DNA from: Methanolobus sp. UBA474
GTDB taxonomy: Archaea > Halobacteriota > Methanosarcinia > Methanosarcinales > Methanosarcinaceae
Direction of reading: 5' to 3'
Length of the DNA stretch: 9,318 nt
NCBI GenBank assembly: GCA_002501695.1
Contig: DANZ01000127.1
Coordinates: forward strand, 1 to 9,318
Shown: positions 5,982 through 9,318 of the stretch, piece after piece
Position numbering within the stretch: position 1 is the first letter of the stretch
Layout: every line of letters begins with the position of its first letter
Notes under the pieces: generated by a model
Databases searched by the model: none
Told to the model about the DNA's origin: nothing
Seen by the model: the letters and a program-made list of their open reading frames with translations, nothing else
Made by a program: the position numbers and the translations under genes

Positions 5982-6737
5982 ATGGACAGACTGATAGAAC
6001 TCCTTGAGAACTCGAAACACTGCGTATTCCTGAGCGGAGCAGGCGTCTCCACACTTTCAGGAATTCCGGATTTCAGGGGGAAGAACGGCATTTACCGGAA
6101 ATTTGACGCTGACAGGATATTCGATATCGATTACTTCCGCTCAAACCCCGGATACTTTTACTCACATTCAAAGGACCTTGTTTATAGTGTAAGTGAAAAA
6201 GAGCCGAATATCATACATCACACGCTTGCAAAACTTGAAAAGAAAGGGGTCATAAAGACCCTCATTACGCAGAATATCGATCAGCTGCATCAGAAAGCAG
6301 GTTCACGTCATGTAATTGAGATCCACGGGTCTGCCAGGGAGAATACATGCCTGTCTTGCGGAAAGAAATTCTCCTATGAGGCTGTGGCAAAAGAGGTCAA
6401 CAAGGACATAATACCAAAGTGCGATGCATGCGGAGGCCTTGTTAAGCCGGACATTATCTTCTTTGGAGAGATGCTTGACGAGGAAATTGTATTGAAAGCC
6501 GTGTCTGAAAGTTCCCTTGCTGACCTGTTCGTGGTCATAGGCTCTTCACTGGTGGTGCAGCCAGCTGCCTCTCTTCCTCTCTATTCGATAAGGAACAGGG
6601 GAAAACTTGTGATCATCAATGACATGCCAACTCCCCTGGACGGGTATGCATGCCTTAAATATGATGACCTTGAGGATGTGTTCGGTTATATCGAACATCA
6701 CTACTCTGATAATAAGCAGTCCTCATCACAAAGATAG
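5982..6737 (+). CDS. Sir2-family NAD-dependent protein deacylase
   Basis: The 251-residue protein is a complete sirtuin that removes acyl groups from protein lysines, giving nicotinamide and O-acyl-ADP-ribose. Motifs in order: GAGVSTLSGIPDFRG (19-33) for NAD binding, TQNID (96-100), catalytic His115 in IHG, a zinc site of Cys123, Cys126, Cys147 and Cys150, the substrate groove VKPDIIFFGE (154-163), and GSSLVVQPAASLP (187-199). The Tyr-x-x-Arg pair that marks desuccinylase-type sirtuins such as CobB is not seen where expected (FYSHSKDLV, 59-67), so deacetylase activity of the Sir2Tm type is more likely. In archaea, targets include the chromatin protein Alba. The start is ATG with AGGA close before it (a weak, short-spaced site). 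The 34-nt gap to the hydantoinase gene suggests co-transcription. It converges on the Hsp20 gene. Confidence 0.93.
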   Translation: MDRLIELLENSKHCVFLSGAGVSTLSGIPDFRGKNGIYRKFDADRIFDIDYFRSNPGYFYSHSKDLVYSVSEKEPNIIHHTLAKLEKKGVIKTLITQNIDQLHQKAGSRHVIEIHGSARENTCLSCGKKFSYEAVAKEVNKDIIPKCDACGGLVKPDIIFFGEMLDEEIVLKAVSESSLADLFVVIGSSLVVQPAASLPLYSIRNRGKLVIINDMPTPLDGYACLKYDDLEDVFGYIEHHYSDNKQSSSQR

Positions 6738-6791
6738 GTCTATCGTTAAAGCAGGAATGTAAAGAGCAACGCTGAAATGCACTGAACAGCC

Positions 6792-7292
6792 TCAGTCGTT
6801 CTGAGGATATTCAAATGCGATCTCCAGCACTCCGTTCTTATATGCTGACCTGGCGGTTTCAGGATCAACTCTTGCCGGCAGCCTCACAAGCCTTGAATAG
6901 CCAACGCCATTGACCATAACATTGATCTCTACATGCATCTCCGACGGGTAATACTCAATGCTACTTTCGTCGGCTCCGAGATCAGCCAGCAGATACACTC
7001 TGTCACCTGTCTGCTGCACTTCGATCAAAGGATCCTGCTGCAGGATATAGAAGTCACCCTCCTTCTCCTCTTCATCACTTGGTTTCACAGAACTTCTCCC
7101 CTCAAACCCAAAGATCGTAGGATTCTTACCAGGCTGACTGATAATCGTAAAACCCTGCACAAGAGGCCTGTCAGCATCGTCACTGACACTGTTCTCGAGC
7201 ATGCTCAGGATATGATCTATCAGCTGGTCGATCGTCTCGATCCTTTTTTCATTGGACTTATCGTCATCTCCATGACGTCTTTTATCGTCCAT
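6792..7292 (-). CDS. Small heat-shock protein, Hsp20/GvpH family
   Basis: This 166-residue protein pairs a polar N-terminus and a conserved archaeal segment (GFTIISQPGKNPTIFGFEG) with an alpha-crystallin-type beta sandwich of about 80 residues. The C-terminus holds the sHSP signature AYKNGVLEIAF. Such proteins bind unfolding proteins in the cytoplasm; the GvpH branch is known from gas-vesicle clusters, but no gvp gene lies nearby, so a general stress role is more likely. No clear C-terminal IxI motif is present, which may limit oligomer size. Start choice: an ATG at 7310 would add six residues but has no ribosome site, whereas the ATG at 7292 is preceded by GGAGATGA (7297-7304), and the TATA box at 7327-7334 places transcription near 7305. 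The gene is divergent from lysA and convergent with sir2. Confidence 0.82.
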   Translation of the reverse strand: MDDKRRHGDDDKSNEKRIETIDQLIDHILSMLENSVSDDADRPLVQGFTIISQPGKNPTIFGFEGRSSVKPSDEEEKEGDFYILQQDPLIEVQQTGDRVYLLADLGADESSIEYYPSEMHVEINVMVNGVGYSRLVRLPARVDPETARSAYKNGVLEIAFEYPQND

Positions 7293-7296
7293 GTAT

Positions 7297-7334
7297 TCAT
7301 CTCCACTCATATTTTATCGTTCTTCATTTATATG
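7297..7334 (-). promoter_or_regulatory. Promoter and start-deciding RBS of the Hsp20 gene
   Basis: On the minus strand ATATAAAT (7327-7334) is the TATA box; about 25 bp on falls the region 7303-7310, so the transcript may begin at or inside the first in-frame ATG. GGAGATGA (7297-7304) then serves the second ATG with a 4-nt spacer. This favours a leader of only about 15 nt and the shorter protein. Confidence 0.5.
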
Positions 7335-7380
7335 GCTATGCTTCAAAGGCGTGGTTAGTTTTACTGTATACGAACAAGGC

Positions 7381-7390
7381 ATATAAAAAC
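7381..7390 (+). promoter_or_regulatory. TATA box of lysA
   Basis: CATATAAAAA is a good archaeal TATA box. Transcription would start near 7410, giving a leader of about 75 nt before the lysA ATG at 7487. The leader shows no clear riboswitch fold; its only ribosome-site candidate is the weak GAGGGA near 7476. Confidence 0.4.
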
Positions 7391-7486
7391 CGAACGACAC
7401 AAAATTTTATCTTCTCTTTGAAACTCCCAATCAACTATTTATTGATGTATTGACCTCATATGGGCTACTCGTAAAGAGGGAACATC

Positions 7487-8746
7487 ATGGTCTCAAAGGA
7501 ACTGCCATTCACGCAACAGAAAATAGCCGGGATTATCGCAGAACATCCAACTCCCTTCCACCTGTATGACAGGAAGGGTATCATTGATAATGCAAGATGT
7601 CTGAAGAAAGCTTTCAGCAGAGTGCATGGTTTCAAGGAGTTCTTTGCAGTAAAGGCATTACCAAACCCCTATATCATGAAGATCCTCAAAGAAGAAGGTT
7701 TTGGTGCTGACTGCAGTTCGATGGCCGAACTCCTGCTGGCAGAAAAAGCAGGTATTATCGGCGAAGACATAATGTTCAGTTCCAATGACACACCGGCTGA
7801 AGAGTTCATCAAGGCCCGGGAGCTGGGCGCGATAATAAACCTGGATGATATCAGCCATATAGAGTTCCTTGAGAGGACTGCAGGGCTGCCTGAACTTATA
7901 TGCTGCAGGTATAATCCCGGCCCCCTTAAAGAAGGGAATGCCATAATAGGCAATCCTCAGGAAGCAAAATACGGATTCACACGGGAGCAGCTGTTCGACG
8001 GGTACAGGCAGATGAAAGAGAAGGGAGTCAAGCGCTTTGGCCTGCACACTATGGTTGCATCCAACGAATTGAACCCTGAATATTTCATTGAGACAGCAAA
8101 GATACTCTTCGACCTGATTGTGGACCTTTCCAGGGAACTGGACATACGCTTTGAATTTGTGAACCTGGGAGGCGGCATTGGTATTCCCTACAGGCCTGAG
8201 CAGCAGCCTGTTCCCTACGATGCTATAACTATCGGCGTACAGAAGGCCTATGATGAGAAGATAAGGGCTAACGGGCTGCATCCTCTCAGGATATATCTCG
8301 AGTGCGGCAGAGTGATCACCGGTCCTTACGGGTATCTGGTGACAACCGTCAGGCACCTCAAGCACATCTACAAGGATTATGTAGGCACCGATGCAAGTAT
8401 GGCAAATCTTATGCGCCCCGGGATCTATGGGGCATATCATCATATAACCGTACTGGGCAAGGAAAAGCAGGTACCGACGCATGTATATGATGTCACAGGC
8501 TCCCTCTGTGAGAACAACGACAAATTCGCTATCGACAGGAAGCTCCCTGAGGTTGGGATAGGCGACGTACTGGTGATCCATGATACGGGTGCTCACGGAT
8601 ATGCCATGGGATTCAACTACAACGGTAAGCTCAGATCTGCCGAGATCCTGCTGAACGAAGATGGCAGTTATACCCGCATCAGAAGGGCCGAGACCGTGGA
8701 CGATTACTTTGCCACGCTGGATCTTGAAGGCCTTAAAGAATTCTGA
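7487..8746 (+). CDS. lysA: Diaminopimelate decarboxylase
   Basis: The 419-residue fold-type III PLP enzyme catalyses the last step of lysine synthesis: meso-diaminopimelate to L-lysine and CO2, in the cytoplasm. Lys56 in FFAVKALPNP forms the PLP Schiff base; GGG (228-230) in VNLGGGIGIPYRPEQ binds the phosphate; ECGR (272-275), Cys341-Glu342 in GSLCENNDKF, and Tyr378 in GFNYNG complete the active site of the usual dimer. Length is normal (about 415-430). The usual HIGS motif reads HTMVAS here (187-192), a variant I associate with LysA of Methanosarcina and some other lineages. The start ATG has a weak GAGGGA site and a TATA box at 7381-7390; the gene is alone, divergent from Hsp20, and ends in a strong hairpin (8760-8808). 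An alternative such as another amino-acid decarboxylase of the same fold is unlikely. Confidence 0.93.
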   Translation: MVSKELPFTQQKIAGIIAEHPTPFHLYDRKGIIDNARCLKKAFSRVHGFKEFFAVKALPNPYIMKILKEEGFGADCSSMAELLLAEKAGIIGEDIMFSSNDTPAEEFIKARELGAIINLDDISHIEFLERTAGLPELICCRYNPGPLKEGNAIIGNPQEAKYGFTREQLFDGYRQMKEKGVKRFGLHTMVASNELNPEYFIETAKILFDLIVDLSRELDIRFEFVNLGGGIGIPYRPEQQPVPYDAITIGVQKAYDEKIRANGLHPLRIYLECGRVITGPYGYLVTTVRHLKHIYKDYVGTDASMANLMRPGIYGAYHHITVLGKEKQVPTHVYDVTGSLCENNDKFAIDRKLPEVGIGDVLVIHDTGAHGYAMGFNYNGKLRSAEILLNEDGSYTRIRRAETVDDYFATLDLEGLKEF

Positions 8747-8759
8747 TAAGCTGATGCGT

Positions 8760-8820
8760 TTTATGTGGATATAGGGATTGTTTATGCTTTCAGCCCTATG
8801 TCCATAAAGATATTTTTACT
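8760..8820 (+). terminator. Hairpin terminator of lysA
   Basis: TTTATGTGGATATAGGG (8760-8776) pairs with CCCTATGTCCATAAA (8794-8808): about 15 base pairs with one bulged T and one G-U, and a 17-nt loop. GATATTTTTAC follows, supplying the T-run. It lies 14 nt after the lysA stop. Confidence 0.65.
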
Positions 8821-8883
8821 TTAGTATCTCTCGATCGCTATTTTTTGCTATTGATTATATATGTTTAATATTTTAATTTCATA

Positions 8884-8941
8884 AAATATATATACCGGGT
8901 CATTTGCCATTAGGTTTTAATTATATCTAATTGGTGTTTCT
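8884..8941 (+). promoter_or_regulatory. TATA box, RBS and start-complementary element of the S8 protease
   Basis: AATATATATA (about 8885-8894) is a TATA box that would start transcription near 8915-8920. TTGGTG (8931-8936) is the ribosome site, 5 nt before the ATG at 8942. CCGGGTCAT (8895-8903) is a perfect reverse complement of the first nine coding bases ATGACCCGG (8942-8950). If a second TATA-like run at about 8856-8861 is used instead, that element lies in the leader and could mask the start codon. Confidence 0.4.
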
Positions 8942-9318
8942 ATGACCCGGCAGAAAATAACGCTATTAATGATATTCTCGATCTTGATATCTATCCTGGT
9001 AATGCCAGCAAGTGCAGTCCCGGAAGATCAGGGCAATGAGAAGGTTCCTGTACTGATCAATTTCAAAGGAAAGGCAAATGCTGATCTTGTGAAGGCTTAT
9101 GGAGGAAGTGTAACGCATGAGTACACCATCGTTCCGGCCATAGCTGCAGAGCTTCCTCAAAAGGCTATTGATGCCCTTTCAAAGAACCCTAACATCGACT
9201 TCATCGAACATGACGGCCAGGCTCAGATCCTTGCAGATGAGATACCCTGGGGGATCACCCGTATCAATGCAGTCAATGCACAGTCCGGCGGTTTTGCGGG
9301 CAGCGGTGTAAAGGTGGC
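8942..9318 (+). CDS. Secreted subtilisin-like serine protease, S8 family (5' part)
   Basis: The frame is open from the ATG at 8942 to the window end, giving 125 residues. Residues 1-25 form a signal peptide: TRQK, a hydrophobic core and a PASA cleavage site. Residues about 35-97 match an inhibitor I9 propeptide: VPVLINFKGKAN, YGGSVTHEYTIVPAIAAELP, then NPNIDFIEHDGQ. The mature S8 domain opens with IPWGITRINA, the usual start before the first catalytic Asp, which lies just beyond the window (the sequence stops at GSGVKVA). It is expected to be exported, processed by removal of the propeptide, and active at or outside the cell surface as an endopeptidase. TTGGTG and a TATA box precede it. The catalytic triad and any C-terminal domains cannot be seen. 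Confidence 0.88.
   Translation, partial: MTRQKITLLMIFSILISILVMPASAVPEDQGNEKVPVLINFKGKANADLVKAYGGSVTHEYTIVPAIAAELPQKAIDALSKNPNIDFIEHDGQAQILADEIPWGITRINAVNAQSGGFAGSGVKV

Noticed and set aside
5348..6091. Long minus-strand frame of 247 codons
   Set aside because: It is antisense to the hydantoinase and sir2 genes, whose motifs are clear; the composition is that of a shadow frame.
6790..6806. CCTCAG/CTGAGG hairpin between the convergent sir2 and Hsp20 genes
   Set aside because: The 6-bp stem spans the Hsp20 stop codon and no T-run follows on either strand, so I do not call it a terminator.
7410..7486. Lysine riboswitch in the lysA leader
   Set aside because: The leader is only about 75 nt and AT-rich, with no sign of the long conserved lysine-riboswitch fold.
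7658..8596. Long minus-strand frame of 312 codons inside lysA
   Set aside because: lysA carries all active-site motifs on the other strand, so this is a shadow of high-quality coding sequence.

Overview
This window looks like a chromosomal segment of a methanogenic archaeon of the order Methanosarcinales, probably family Methanosarcinaceae. The support is a FilR1 (DUF1724) winged-helix regulator, a DUF2769 cysteine-rich protein, a Methanosarcina-type LysA, archaeal TATA boxes about 25 bp ahead of likely transcript starts, and Shine-Dalgarno sites of the GGAGGTGAT type. I cannot name the genus.

Left part (1 to about 2640) is AT-rich accessory DNA with signs of decay. It opens with the last ten codons, including the stop, of a FilR1-type regulator. 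Then come a 405-bp gene-poor stretch, a two-helix membrane peptide (minus strand), and a relic reading frame. The relic joins a piece of a family B DNA polymerase palm domain (motif A present; exonuclease domain and motifs B and C absent) to a tail that resembles a Cas1/casposase C-terminus. A full-length FilR1 regulator follows, whose last codons match the fragment at the window start. Two imperfect 21/22-bp direct repeats (222-242 and 2549-2570) bracket this block. The right copy runs into what looks like the 3' end of a tRNA gene on the minus strand. Together these suggest the scar of an integrated element, possibly casposon-like, or a tandem duplication around an old attachment site.

Middle part (2640-4012) carries two small cysteine-rich methanogen proteins on the minus strand (a DUF2769 protein and a DUF6951-like protein). 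They are separated and flanked by intergenic DNA with several inverted repeats, one of which is a good terminator for the first gene.

Right part (4013-9318) is denser and richer in GC, and looks like core chromosome. A hydantoinase/oxoprolinase-family protein and a Sir2 deacylase form a probable two-gene operon. A small heat-shock protein of the Hsp20/GvpH type converges on it. Divergent from the heat-shock gene is lysA (diaminopimelate decarboxylase), ending in a strong hairpin terminator. The window closes inside the start of a secreted subtilisin-like protease (signal peptide, I9 propeptide, first residues of the S8 domain).

The genes do not form one pathway. LysA makes lysine, Sir2 probably removes acyl groups from protein lysines, Hsp20 protects proteins, and the S8 protease acts outside the membrane. 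The most unusual material is the polymerase/Cas1-like relic and the repeats around it.
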